The notes under the pieces were generated by a model that was not told the DNA's origin, ran no database searches, and saw only the letters and a program-made list of their open reading frames with translations. 64,000 nucleotides of DNA from Triparma columacea (lineage: Eukaryota; Sar; Bolidophyceae; Parmales; Triparmaceae). The stretch is taken from positions 31,301-95,300 of the forward strand of contig BRYA01000211.1 in assembly GCA_030267965.1 (NCBI GenBank), in the 5' to 3' direction. Shown here piece by piece: positions 53,504 to 64,000 of this stretch (within the stretch, counting starts at the first letter, position 1; each line of letters opens with the position of its first letter). The translations under genes were made by a program, and so were the position numbers.

Positions 53504-56409
53504 ATGCTACCCAACTGGGATGCCAACCCGGCAGACGCATCCAAGAATGACCAATCTTTCGCGACGGCAAGTGATCTCTCTCTCAACACATCGGTGCACC
53601 GAAGGGGCTCCCTACTGAGTTCCATGGCCCTGGGCACCTTGGGCATCGGCAACCTTGGCCAGAGGGAGTCCAAAACTGAAGCATCTGGCGCTCCACTTCA
53701 CCCCTCCTCAAGCAGTAGGGCCTCATCGGCCTCGCAACGCTCCTCCTCAAGGTCAGTGACCTCCACGGTGTCTGCTGGATCAACGAATTCAAATTCAATT
53801 CAAATGGTCAACGATGATCTTCCCAACGCCTACTTTTCTACCCTTGATGATGCCCCCCCGGCCTCGTCATACATCGGAGAGCAGCACTTTTGGGACAACC
53901 AGAAGTCAAGACTCCAAGCAACGGACCAACAGCTGGCTGTGAGCAGTGCAATGAACCCAAACAGGAGGAGGCAGGGGTCGGCCATCAAGGACAAGAGAAA
54001 AAATCATAAGAAGAAAGTTTTGGAGAAGTCGGGCGTGGGGAGTAGTGCAACAAATAGCAAGATGAACTCCTCGTCGGCCGCCGTCCCCCCTACACCGAGC
54101 ACTAGCAACCCCTCCAACTCTTCCTCCATGCTGTCAACTTCCCCCATCGAGACAACGGGGGGGAGGGACAGTGCCCTCAACACTACTACCAACAACAACG
54201 AGAACCACCCCCCCAACGCAACAGCCTCTTCTCGGGCCACTCTGCGGCCTGCCCCATCCCCCTCCTCTTCACCTAGGAAAGTGCAGCCACCAGCTCCTGA
54301 GGCCCCGGCCCACAGCTCCATCTCCTTTGGGATGCCGGAGAGATTCAGCACACAAAGGAGGGAGAGAAGCGATATTAGCGGGGGGGCTGAGGAGGAGGGA
54401 GGCTGTGAGGAATTTGTATCATTTATGACGTCCGGGTTGGAGCAGATGATTGCAAGCATAGAGGTGAGTGGGGGGGGTTGGGTTGGCGAGAGAGAGAGAA
54501 GGCAAAAGAAACACGGCTCTAATCATCCAAACTCTCGGACCTACAGGCGCTGGTGATCAGCGAGCAGTCAACTGCGGCTGTAATTTACAGAGACAAGCCC
54601 CTCACCACAACGAGCACAACAAGCACAGTGGCACCCACGCACTACGACCCCGCAGCTATCACGAGACTCCGGAATTTTGCGAGCAGCTACCTGACAGGAG
54701 GGGGTGGGGGAGTCGGGGGGGAACTCCTTTTCGGAAGGAGCACCATGAGGAGAAAGGCCAATACTATCCCAGGGGGTCGACTTGGGAGGTCTCTGGGGGA
54801 CTTGAGAAATGTGATGGTCGACGTGATTAACAACGCGTTGAATCTCTGCGAGGCTGCTCGGAGAGGGGCAGCGATTGAGCGGAGACAGTGCAAGAAGCAC
54901 CTCCAGAAGATGCAGGCCCAGGCGAAGACGCACGCCAAGAAGCTTTTGAGGGAGGAGAGGGGAAAGAGGAAGAAGCTGGAGGGGGAGAAGAAGACGATGA
55001 GGGAAGACATGCTGGAGGAGATGGAGGGGAGCCTGAATGACAAATGCGTGGGGTACGAGGTCAGGCTGAAGGAGATGGAGGACGAGATGAGGACTCTCTC
55101 CATGGAGAACAGCTACCTCAAGAACGAGATGGAGAAGAAGAGGGAGGAGAGCGAAAACGCCGTGGAGTACGCGACGTATAGGGCGAAGGCCGACGCGGAT
55201 GCATCCAGTGGGGAGACGGTCAAGAGGCTGGAGGCGGAGATCGAGAGACTCAAGAGGGACGTCGAAGACGGGAGGAGGGCGGCGGAGGGCAGGGCCAGGG
55301 AAATCCAAGACAAGGAGAGGGAGAGAGCACGGTCGGAAGTCGAGAGGGCAAAGGAGAAGTGCGAGGAGTTGATCAGTAAGCTGAGGGAGAGTGAGGAGAG
55401 GAGGGAGGAAAACGAGAGGAACGCAAGGAGGGTATTAGGGGAGGAGGTCGCGAAGCTCCGGAAAAAACACGAGGATGCGGTCGACGGCTTCAGGAAGGAG
55501 AACTTCGACGTCAACAGCAATGCCGGGGATACGATAAAGAGGGAGAGGGAATCCTTCAAGTCCCAGATCGAGATGCTGAGGAGTGATCACGCCCAGGAGA
55601 TGGACACAATGAGGGCCGCGCTGGAGCTAGCCAAGAGCGAGGGCAGGGAGAGGGTGAGGATCGCAAGGGAGGAGGAGGCCAAAAAGGTCGGGAGGGAGGA
55701 AAGGGAGCAGATCAGGGCACTGACCATGGCTCACGAGGCAGAGATGAGGAGGGCCGGGAAGGAAGTCGTGAGGCTCCAGAAGTTGCTGAGGAAGAAAGGC
55801 GTCAGTGATGGTGGGGGTGGGGATGGATTTGTTCAGGCTCAGGTAGAGAGCTTGAGGATGGAGATGGAGGAAGTCGAGGAGGAGCGTGAGGGGAGGGGGA
55901 GGGGGAGGGGGAGGGGGAAGGGGGGGATTAAAAAAGGTGGGGGAATCGAGGCCAAGTGGCTGCACGCGATCGAGAAGGAAGGGGACGACTTGAGGGGTGG
56001 GGCGGTGAGTGGAGGGGGAACGGGAGCGGGAGGGATCGGAAGCATCCTTAGGAGGAGCACCGAACTCAGAAGCATGGCAGGATCGGGGGGAGGGAAAGGA
56101 GGAATAGACTGGGGGGGGGTAAAGGGGAGCATGGAAGAGGGGAGGGCGGCACCGCAGCCGGCGGCGGCGGCGGCTGCAGTGGTGGTAGATGGGGGTAAGG
56201 AGGGGAAAAGTGGAGCAGGAGTAGGAGTAGGAGGGACCATCAGAGGGACGCAGAGGAACGCACCCCTGTCGACGACAGGGAAGGGGGAGAGCCTTGGTCT
56301 GAGGGAATGGAAGGATACCCTTAATCTGAAGGAACGATATATCAAGGACAGGGGAAAGGAGGGAGCCGTCGGGGAACTTGACAAATACGTGAAGGGGGAG
56401 GATAATTGA
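53504..56409 (+). CDS. large coiled-coil protein, unrecognised
   Basis: Exons 53504-54463 and 54547-56409 with an 83-nt phase-0 intron; 940 residues. The first 300 residues are Ser/Thr/Pro/Asn-rich and probably disordered. EEFVSFMTSGLEQMIASIE-A-LVISEQST across the splice junction looks folded. Residues ~430-760 are one continuous coiled coil (KRLEAEIERLKRDVEDGRRA; EEVAKLRKKHEDAVDGFRKE). The end is Gly-rich with an RGRGRGRGKGG stretch and a polyalanine run. No membrane segment or catalytic motif. The company of MNS1 and other cilium-type genes hints at a cytoskeletal role, but nothing proves it. It converges on PIG-M with only 31 nt between stops, so the 3' UTRs probably overlap. Confidence 0.8.
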
Positions 56410-56440
56410 AGAAGAATGATTATATACAAACATGAGAATT

Positions 56441-57871
56441 TTAAGTCGCCTTTGTCGCCCTACAAATCTCCTTGAAGAGGAAGACGTTAGCAGCCATGTG
56501 AAGTAGGCCCATTACGTGCAGCTGCAGGTGCCACGAGTACCCCATGTGCTCCAGCCCCCCCGCCGTCAGGAGCCACGCGACAACCGAGAAAAGGAATAAG
56601 GCCAGGGGGCGGGCGATCCAGGTTCCAGACTTTAGGTAAGGGGAAGAGAGAAGGGCAAGGGGGAGGTACCAGAGGAAGTATTGGGCGGTGTAGACCTTGT
56701 TGAGTGATACAAAGGAGAGGGTGGTGAGGAAGAGGGAAAGAGGGAGGCGACCTGGGGAGAGTTTTACGGAGCAAAGAAAAGCGACGATTGACTGCGGGAG
56801 GAATGTGAGGAGAGAGACGGTCGTGGAGAGGGGAAGGGGGGGGGGAGGGAAGGAGGGGAGATTGTTTTCGGTAATGTACCGGGAGAGGTAGATGTGGTAC
56901 CAATGGATGGAGTAGTTGTGCCGGTGGTCCAGCCTGCTCGAGTGGTAGAGGATACCGTGGGTGAGGTACGCTTCGCCCTCCATTGCGTATGCTATGTAGG
57001 TGAGGGCGGAGAAGGAGAGGAGGGAGGAGAGGAGGAATATCAGCACGGGGGGACGCAGCAATGTGCTTATCAGGTTGAGCAGGTACTTGAAAAGATCAGA
57101 GGGCGACCTGAGGGGCTGGAGAAGGGAGCGAGAGTATTGGGACCGGCCGGTGCCGCAGCCGACGTGGAGAGCATAGGAGAGGGAGTATATCACGGGGTAG
57201 ATCTTCCCATGCACCGAGAGGCCGTGGGAGAAACCAGCCAGGAGGAGGCCTGCATAGTTCGTGAGGGAGGGGGGATGGATGGAAGATGATGTGTAGGAAA
57301 GGACACACAGGAGGGTTAGGAGGACGGGGAGGAGCGGCAGGAGGGAGTCGGAAGACCCTCGCGTAGAGATGTTAATAACTATTGGATTGTAGAGCCAGAA
57401 TATACAAGTGAGACGGAGATTCAGGAAGGCTGACTTAAGGGCGGAGCGAGGGTCTTTTCTATCGCCGCGAGCAATGTCCAGTATGCGACATATAACGACA
57501 CCACAAACAACGTCAGAGAGAGAGAAGAGGACCTTGCCCCTCACCCCCAGGCTAGAAGTGCCATCTGCAGTCGTCGTGTCACCCCCACCACCCCCAGCGG
57601 AAGGGTCAACGAGCAAACTAAGCAACCACGCGAGCAAAGGAGTGTAACGGTACGTATCACGGTCATAGCAGCTACCTCCCCTTGCAAGGTGTGATGCCCC
57701 GTCTGAAAAAACCAGGTAGTCCACATCAGTGTATCTAAAACCGTGGACAAACTTAGTTTCAATATGCGTGGTCACGAATATGACAAGTAATCTGACGATA
57801 AAGGACAGAAAAGTATGTAATATTAGGGAGGAGAGTCGAGAGGGTGTGACCCTTTTTATGGCTTTTGTCAT
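56441..57871 (-). CDS. PIGM: GPI mannosyltransferase 1 (PIG-M)
   Basis: ER-membrane enzyme that adds the first mannose to the GPI anchor precursor from dolichol-phosphate-mannose, with its partner PIG-X. 476 residues, one exon, ATG at 57871. Motifs: luminal YTDVDYLVFSDGA with the catalytic DxD-type DVD, CYDRDTYRYTPLLAWLLSLL, LFSLSDVVCGVVICRIL, LSVHGKIYPVIYSLSYAL, YHSSRLDHRHNYSIHWYHIY, LNKVYTAQYFLWYLPLAL. All occur in family order, with roughly ten membrane helices. A small Gly/Thr insertion (AGGGGGDTTTADGTS) after the second helix is unusual. No sign of damage. Confidence 0.96.
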   Translation of the reverse strand: MTKAIKRVTPSRLSSLILHTFLSFIVRLLVIFVTTHIETKFVHGFRYTDVDYLVFSDGASHLARGGSCYDRDTYRYTPLLAWLLSLLVDPSAGGGGGDTTTADGTSSLGVRGKVLFSLSDVVCGVVICRILDIARGDRKDPRSALKSAFLNLRLTCIFWLYNPIVINISTRGSSDSLLPLLPVLLTLLCVLSYTSSSIHPPSLTNYAGLLLAGFSHGLSVHGKIYPVIYSLSYALHVGCGTGRSQYSRSLLQPLRSPSDLFKYLLNLISTLLRPPVLIFLLSSLLSFSALTYIAYAMEGEAYLTHGILYHSSRLDHRHNYSIHWYHIYLSRYITENNLPSFPPPPLPLSTTVSLLTFLPQSIVAFLCSVKLSPGRLPLSLFLTTLSFVSLNKVYTAQYFLWYLPLALLSSPYLKSGTWIARPLALFLFSVVAWLLTAGGLEHMGYSWHLQLHVMGLLHMAANVFLFKEICRATKAT

Positions 57872-58468
57872 CCCTCGCTACTTTTGGTGACACAAGGAGA
57901 AGGAATAGACTTGAGACGCCGTGTTGGAACAGCTATCTCATGGATTTATGGACTGATGGCGTAGAGGAGGAGAGGGGCTGGAATTTGGTGGACATACGAT
58001 GGGAGGGGATTGAGGAGACACATTTTTATTCGCTTGTGGCGAGTTACAATTACGATAAATTGCATTTTTCTTCGCATTTCTGCTATCCTTTACTTATTAC
58101 TCCACACCTCAAGCGCATTTTGATCGCCTGTGTGACTGTGACAGCTTTAGAGCAGGGCAGGTGCTTTCTTGCGAGGTCATTAGGACCAGGGACTTTGTGA
58201 AGAAGTGGAGTAGATAGGGACAAAACAAGGTGAGGATTGTATAGAAGGCGAGGGCGGAGGACGGATTGTTGGGGATGGAGGATACGGCGGGGAGGGGAGA
58301 GGAAGGAGGACACAACAGCATGGCCCAACCTTCGGGATGCCCCTGAGAAATTAAAAGAATATTACGGGCAGCAGCGGCGACGTACATGCGCAAATTGTAT
58401 TCGTCTCGGCTCACCCGGACACCTTCGTCGTGAAAACAAATTTCTCCCCCTCACGCTTTCGCAGGCTG
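57872..58468. other. intergenic region, possibly with unrecognised exon
   Basis: 597 bases between PIG-M and the START-XKR gene. Just before the latter is a strong acceptor-like tract (TTTCTCCCCCTCACG ... CGCAG, ending at 58464), so a 5' exon of that gene may lie here; an AAG|GTGAGG donor-like site at 58230 is a candidate. On the minus strand an open frame at 58109-58390 has weak coding character. I cannot settle either. Confidence 0.35.
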
Positions 58469-61400
58469 ATGACCGACAGTGAGATGGATTTAACCATTCT
58501 CCTTCAGCAGAGGGACAAGGAGATAGCTGGATTGAAGGCCGACTTAAGGGCAACAAAAGCTCAACATACTGCCGATCTTGCATCTACAGCATCGGCAGCC
58601 AACGACCTTGTTGCCGCCGTCAAGAGCACTGCGCACGATGGCACAACTGCTGACATTGTCAGTGCTGCAACTGACCTTGCTGTCCTCGTTGCAGCAGCCG
58701 CTGATTCCGCCGCGGATCAGTCTGCTACTGAGGCAACCGAAGACCACGAAAGTGCCATTGATGTCGTTAAGGCAAATGACTATGCTGTCAACCCTGGGGC
58801 AACTGCTGATATTGATAGGTCTCATGGAGATGCCGGACGAGGTGAGTTTGCGTAGGGGGTCAGATGAGAAGGCTGCCAATTTGGTGGTGCAGTGGGAAAA
58901 AGATAGGTCGTTGGGAAGCCTTATGTAATGATTAAAAACAACTCAAAAACATCAACATTTCCACACCCGCAGAATCTGAAAATGATCATGGGGAAGCCAG
59001 ACGAGGTGAGTGAGCGTCGAGCGCTCGAGGAGGAAAAGAACATTTTTATACTTAAGGAGTGGGCAGGAGATGTGTGGGAGGACAAGATGAAGTTTGCCAC
59101 TTTTGCTCACTTTCCCCCTCTTTACGGATCTAAAGGCAAAAACTTTGATGACGATCTTGACGCAGCAAGCCTCGAAAGTCAAGTCGACGAGAAAATCATA
59201 CATCTCTATGCTGAAAACAAGCGTCTCAACATCATCAATAGCAATTTGATGAAGGAGAACGATTTGCTCAGGGCTGCCCTTACAAAAGGTTCTTCTTCAA
59301 CAGACGCAGAGGACTACGAGCAAATTGTTACCGAAGATAACGGCAACGGGGGGCTCGACGAAGAAGAGGATATCGTACACGACATGGACGACGACATCAA
59401 GATCGGGCATGGTGAGCCTCAGGGAAATGGAGAGAAGGGGCTGACTACATTCGGAGGCACTGCCCAGGACGGTGTGCCAAAAGAACACCCTAAAATCAAG
59501 AGCAAGAGCAACGACGAGATAGACATGGAAGCACTGCTGACTCTCGAAAATATTATAAAGAACGAGCCCCAACATTACACCGATGAGGAGGAGGAGGCAA
59601 TCAAGGAGGGCAAGGAATTCTACATGAAATGCAAGGCAAGCAAGACCTTCAAAGATGTGAAGAGTCCAGATCCCAGGGTGAAGTTGAAAGGTGTGCACCT
59701 TGAGGGTGAAAGCCTTGTGACAGGCATGGCTGAGACAGTTGTAGACGCTTCACTTGTAGAGTGTGTGGCATATGAGTTCATCAAGGATTCAAACGAGAGA
59801 AAGGCCAAGCTTGGGAAAGTGTACAAGGCAATCGAAACAAAGAAGCTTAATGGGCATTCACAGCTTTATCTTAACAGAAGAAAGCTTGGACAAGGACTTT
59901 CACTTAGGGAGTGGAGGCAAAATGGATGCTGGCAGACAGAGAAGGGAGGAACAAAATGCTGGACAGTGTACAAAGACACCAACCTGTTGGATAACGACTT
60001 CCCATTGAGTGCAGGTATTGAACAAGCAAAATCGGGAATAGCTCGTGCAAAAACAGGAATTGCACGCTTCCCATTGACCTCTGGGACTGTTCTTGCATCT
60101 GCAACAACGATATGGCTGTTTGAAGCACTACCAAATGATAAGGGAACCCCTCAGTGTCACATCACATTTGCCTCCAGGGTTGACATCAAGAGTTCTGTGC
60201 CATCATTTGTAATGAACTACTTCTTTTCTAGTTATGCTAAGAACATAATTGACATCAGGAACAAGTTTGTTAAAACTGATGACGAAAAGGACTCGATTGC
60301 ACGAGAGTTGCTTGTCAAAGTTATAAAAAATGAGCAGCAAACTTATACAGAAGAGGAGGAGAAGGCAATCCAGAGAGGCAAGGAGTTCTACAAGAAGTGC
60401 AAGGAAGGAACTGGGGCGTATCAAGTCGAAAGCCCCGATTTTAAAGTTGAGATGAGGGGCTCCTTAATTGATGGAGATTCACATGGTGTGGCAATAGCAA
60501 CAACAATAGTAGACGCGAGTGTTTATGAATGCGCAGCTCATGTGTTTGTAGACATCAACAGCCGCTATGCAATAAAAACACTAAAAGAAAGGGGGATAGT
60601 TGGGTTCACTGTGAAGAACATTAATGATCACTCACTATACTACTTCTCCACAAGAGATCTTGGCATTCCTGGATTTGCTTACAGGGACTTCAGAACCAAG
60701 GTGACATGGAAAAGGGAAACCGTGGACGGCAGAGATGTTGTGTGGATTAATACGCAGAGCACAGATGACTTGACAAAGGAACACCCTGTAAAGTTTGGCC
60801 ACATTGTTGGCACTGTGCACACAATCTGGATTTTTGAATCTTTACCTCCTTTGGGTGGTGTTCCACAAATGAGAGCTACATACCAAACACAAGTAGACTT
60901 TCACAGCTCCATACCCTATGCAGTCATTGAAAAGTTGGGTACAAAGTTCCTAACTACTGCATCAACTTTGCGCCAAAAATTTGATAAGACTAATGAGATT
61001 GACAAGCCAAGGAGGATGGAGATTGTCAAGAAGATGAAAGATCTCAAGGTGAGGGGCGACACAAAACTCTTACCACTGTTTGACATGATTCGAGCAACTG
61101 TTGGTGCAGAAGGAGGAGGAAAGAGCTGGGGAATGATCTCAGTTACCTTGAGGATAGGCTTTGAGGAGGCAGCAGCATACTTTTGGGATGTTGACAGGCT
61201 TCAGACTAAGGGCTTAGTGAGGAAATCTGCAAATGCAGGTAACAACTTTGATTTAGAGGTCAAGGCAAAGGAGTGCATCAAAACAACGTTGCAAAGCTTT
61301 AACGTGACCTTTGTCTCAAAGATGCGTTTGTATAGAGCAGATGAGAGCACTATTGTTATCATGAGCGAAGCAATCAAAGAGAGAGGGTTGCAGTCTCTAG

Positions 61401-63454
61401 CAAGAGAAGATTTTGCAGTGAGGTTCTGCAGGGTTGGTAAAAAAGAGACCAAGATAAATATTGTCACAAGGCTGGAGCTGGGAAAAGAGATCTCAAAGGC
61501 TGCCAGTAAAAAGAGTGTAATCAAGCACCTGGGCATAGCAACTGACGCTGCTTGCTACTTTGATAACATTTTAAGCAGCTCAGAAGCCAATGAAGAGGAT
61601 GGCAAGAGGTTTGGAGATCAGTTGATGTTAAGGGTCAAAGAGATGAAAGTTGGAGGTACTAAGGAAGAGGTAGTAAAGGAGTTCATCGCAAATAATAGGG
61701 CAATGAAAGAGCTTGAGAAGCAAAACAGGTTTGTCGGAACAATGTTGTGCGCTATCGTGAGAAATAAACTGAGGAGACGAGCAACTCATGAAGGAGAAGT
61801 TGGGAGTTTGGAGGAAGCAAGAGGCTTGGAGATTGGAAGTGCACTGAAAGTTATCACATTGATGACACTAACAGCAAAGCATGCTGTAGACGAGTGGGCC
61901 CATCAATACACTGAAATACAAGAAGTAATGAGAGAATACAAATGGTTTAGGCCATTGATTGAGACAATTGCTGTGGATCTATTTAAGAACTCGAAGATTG
62001 GCTTGAAGGCAAGGGTTACCTTTGGTGCTGTCACAAGCATGACTGATTTGCTGACTGATGTGTATGTGACGAACATGTTTTGGAGAGGTAAGAAGTATGG
62101 GTACTTTAAGGCATCTTTGGCAAGTTTGGTTGCTTCAATTGGTCTTCAGATGTTTATTGTTTGGGCACAAAACAGGAAGCTAGGGATGAAGAGGGTGTTA
62201 AGGGAATGGTTTCCAATTTTTCTTGGGTACAAGCCTGCAGTTGATGCTTACAGGGTGGCAACTGGTTCAAAGCAAGAGGTTGGAACTGCAGGCGAACCAA
62301 TGCTGGAGATGACACTTATGAAAGTGGTTGAGATGTTTGCTGAGGCAATCCCTGGAGTGATCATCCAACTTATGGCTATATCCACCAGTGACAAAAAAGA
62401 TGTTGGAACTTCAGCATGGCTTTCAGTTGCAGTGTCAGCAATTACAACAGGCTTTGCCTCAGCATCAATTAGTTATGACTGGGACACAGACCCTGCTAAG
62501 AGAGAAGAATCACCAGATTTCTATGGATATATACCTGCAAAAGCAAGCAAGAGAACAGTAGTATTTGTGTCAATGTTGCTGTTCACTGCAGGAATGCTTC
62601 TAATAAGGTGTACAACAATAGTTCTTCTGGGTTTGATTGGGGGTAGTTGGGCCTTTCTTTACATTGGAGCTGACCTTGGTCTGTACATGTTGGTTAAGAT
62701 ATTGAGGGGAGACTTTTGGTACTGGATACCAGCGGGTGGTAACTTAGAGATTGTAAGTAGTGTTCTCATAAGAGTGATGAATAAGATCATTGTGGACTTC
62801 ACTTCAATGGTGCACTTTAGACATCCTAATGAAGTTGGAGGAGTTTATTGGTTGTTGGGTCTTCTGTTGACAATAGGAAGCCTTCCAATGTCCATATATT
62901 TTGCTTCATCTTATGTTGATGAGAGAGCAATCGATATTGCATCATTGATTATGAACCATATCATACTTATAACTACCCTGTGTATTGCTGTCTTCTTTTG
63001 GAACATTGAGAAGAAGTACTGGCACACCTTCTGGAGCACACAGAGGTCAAAGGACTATTCAATGGCATATTTCCTTGAAGGAGAAAGTGATGCTATTAAG
63101 ATTCAAGTCTTTGGATGCTCAAGGCATCACTGGGTCTCAATTGAAGGAGAAATTAAGAAATGGGTTGCGTTAAACTGGGCTAAATGGGAAGAGGAGCAGC
63201 CAGAGTGGTTTACTGATGTGATAAAGGTTACAGTGCCTGTAGAATTTATTCCATCAGATGGAGATGCTAGAAGGAGAGAGAGTGTTAGGAGAGCAAGTGT
63301 TGATGCTGAAGCTGAGGGTGGTCTAGCAGGTGCTTTGAGAGCAAGCATTAGGAGAGCAAGTGTTGGAGGCGCTGATGGTAGAGATATTATAGGTGTAGGA
63401 GGTGCGAAGGCTAAAGTAAGCAGTGTAATGCCGGAAGATGAGGATGGGGAGTGA
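58469..63454 (+). CDS. triple START-like domain plus XK-related membrane protein
   Basis: Preferred model: exons 58469-58841, 58973-59005 (33 nt), 59136-63454, all phase 1; 1574 residues. A start at 58928 with no splicing is the alternative (1508 residues). The N-terminus is coiled coil (LLQQRDKEIAGLKADLRATK) and acidic. Three related START/Bet v1-like domains follow: nt ~59570-60270 and ~60330-61000, clearly homologous (YTDEEEEAIKEGKEFYMKC versus YTEEEEKAIQRGKEFYKKC; TIWLFEALP versus TIWIFESLP), and ~61060-61580, more distant (SVTLRIGFEEAAAYFWDVDR). From ~61990 to 63010 are about eight hydrophobic helices with TDLLTDVYVTNMFWRG and VVEMFAEAIPGVIIQLMAIS, resembling the XK/XKR scramblase signature. 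The tail has RRASVDAE/RRASVGGA basophilic phosphosites. START domains bind lipid and XKRs move phospholipids; I infer a lipid-sensing or scrambling membrane protein. Codons are notably AT-richer than in the neighbours. Confidence 0.75.
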
Positions 63455-64000
63455 CTAATAGGGCAGCAACATTTGTAGGATGAAATGATTTCATTTGTTA
63501 TGGTTTTGATTATGATGTTTTAGGTGTATGTTGAGCGCTGTGGGAGTGTTAAAGTGGTTTGTGAGCATTGTGAAAGTGTAGTAGAAGTATTGTTGGAATG
63601 TTATTATGGTTTATGAGTATTGAAGGAGTGTAGTAGATGTGTATGGAGTTTTAAAGAGTTTTGACAGTGTTACAGTGGTTTCTGAGTGTTGTGGTAGTGT
63701 TCTAAATATGTATGGAGTTTTGAAGAATTGTGGAAGTGTTATAGTGTTCTGTGAGTATAATGAAAGTGTAGTGGATGTGTATGGAGATGAATTAAAAGAG
63801 ATGAGTGTGATTGTGTAAAGGAGAGAGAGAAAGTGAGGGGGAAGAGTAGAGGAAAGGAGGGTATAAGGTGATATGGTGTGTGTGTTTGTAAGTGTGTTTG
63901 AAGGTGTGTATGTGTGTGTGTGTGTTGGTGTATGAGTAAGATATTATAGATACGATAACCGTTACTTTTTGATCTGGTAGTAAAGGGGGGGTAGGGAGTA
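63455..64000 (+). repeat. GT-rich degenerate tandem repeats downstream of the START-XKR gene
   Basis: From about 63520 to 63790, imperfect repeats of AGTGTTAAAGTGGTTTGTGAG and TGTATGGAGTTTTAAAG types recur every 60-70 bases. From 63870 to 63930 the sequence becomes (GT)n microsatellite. No gene in the rest of the window. Confidence 0.7.

Noticed and set aside
58109..58390. Minus-strand frame starting MYVAAAARNILLISQGHPEG
   Set aside because: Short, no homology, contains a TTTCTCAG acceptor-like site; evidence too weak to call a gene.

Overview
This is nuclear DNA from a eukaryote with a compact genome: about 24 spliced or intron-less genes in 64 kb, on both strands, with intergenic gaps of roughly 30-700 bases. 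Introns are short (65-300 nt), GT-AG, usually with GTGAG donors and pyrimidine-rich CAG acceptors. The gene set is that of a flagellated, photosynthetic protist: a plastid-type VKOR-thioredoxin oxidoreductase, cilium/basal-body proteins (MNS1, SFI1-like/IQ, MSP-LRR), a plant-like two-pore channel with EF-hands, and telomere-type TTAGGG repeats. I infer a stramenopile alga, possibly a bolidophyte/Parmales relative. The taxon is inference; no rRNA or organelle marker is in the window.

Layout. 1-9.3 kb: the 3' end of glucosamine-6-P synthase, a two-glycosyltransferase plus sulfotransferase fusion, a small WW-like protein, an SFI1/IQ/WW protein and an unknown gene. 9.3-23.1 kb: SmD2, VPS18, an amino-acid transporter, an ankyrin-MYND protein and NOT1 (CCR4-NOT scaffold). 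23.7-30 kb: APE2 with a PIP box, an AT-rich block, a secreted serine carboxypeptidase and GAPDH. 30.6-37.9 kb: two inverted EF-hand paralogues flanking the VKOR-Trx gene, then a secreted CocE/S15-type hydrolase. 38.1-47.2 kb: a small unknown gene, a large MSP+LRR protein and a recent 1.5-kb duplication carrying a calmodulin-lysine methyltransferase, one copy frameshifted and one intact. The copies are separated by a fold-back element and an interstitial TTAGGG tract. 47.4-57.9 kb: MNS1, a two-pore channel, a coiled-coil protein and PIG-M. 58.5-64 kb: a very large protein with three START-like lipid-binding domains joined to an XK-related (scramblase-like) membrane domain, followed by GT-rich degenerate repeats.

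These are independent eukaryotic genes, not operons. Loose themes are cilium assembly, calcium signalling (EF-hand proteins, two-pore channel, calmodulin methyltransferase) and membrane/lipid traffic (VPS18, PIG-M, START-XKR). The most unusual items are the START-XKR fusion with its duplicated 5' splice module, the duplication with internal telomere repeats, a VPS18 lacking the RING zinc ligands, and a motif shared by several introns that suggests an introner-like family. Exon boundaries were worked out by hand from splice consensus, reading phase and family alignment from memory; none has transcript support here.
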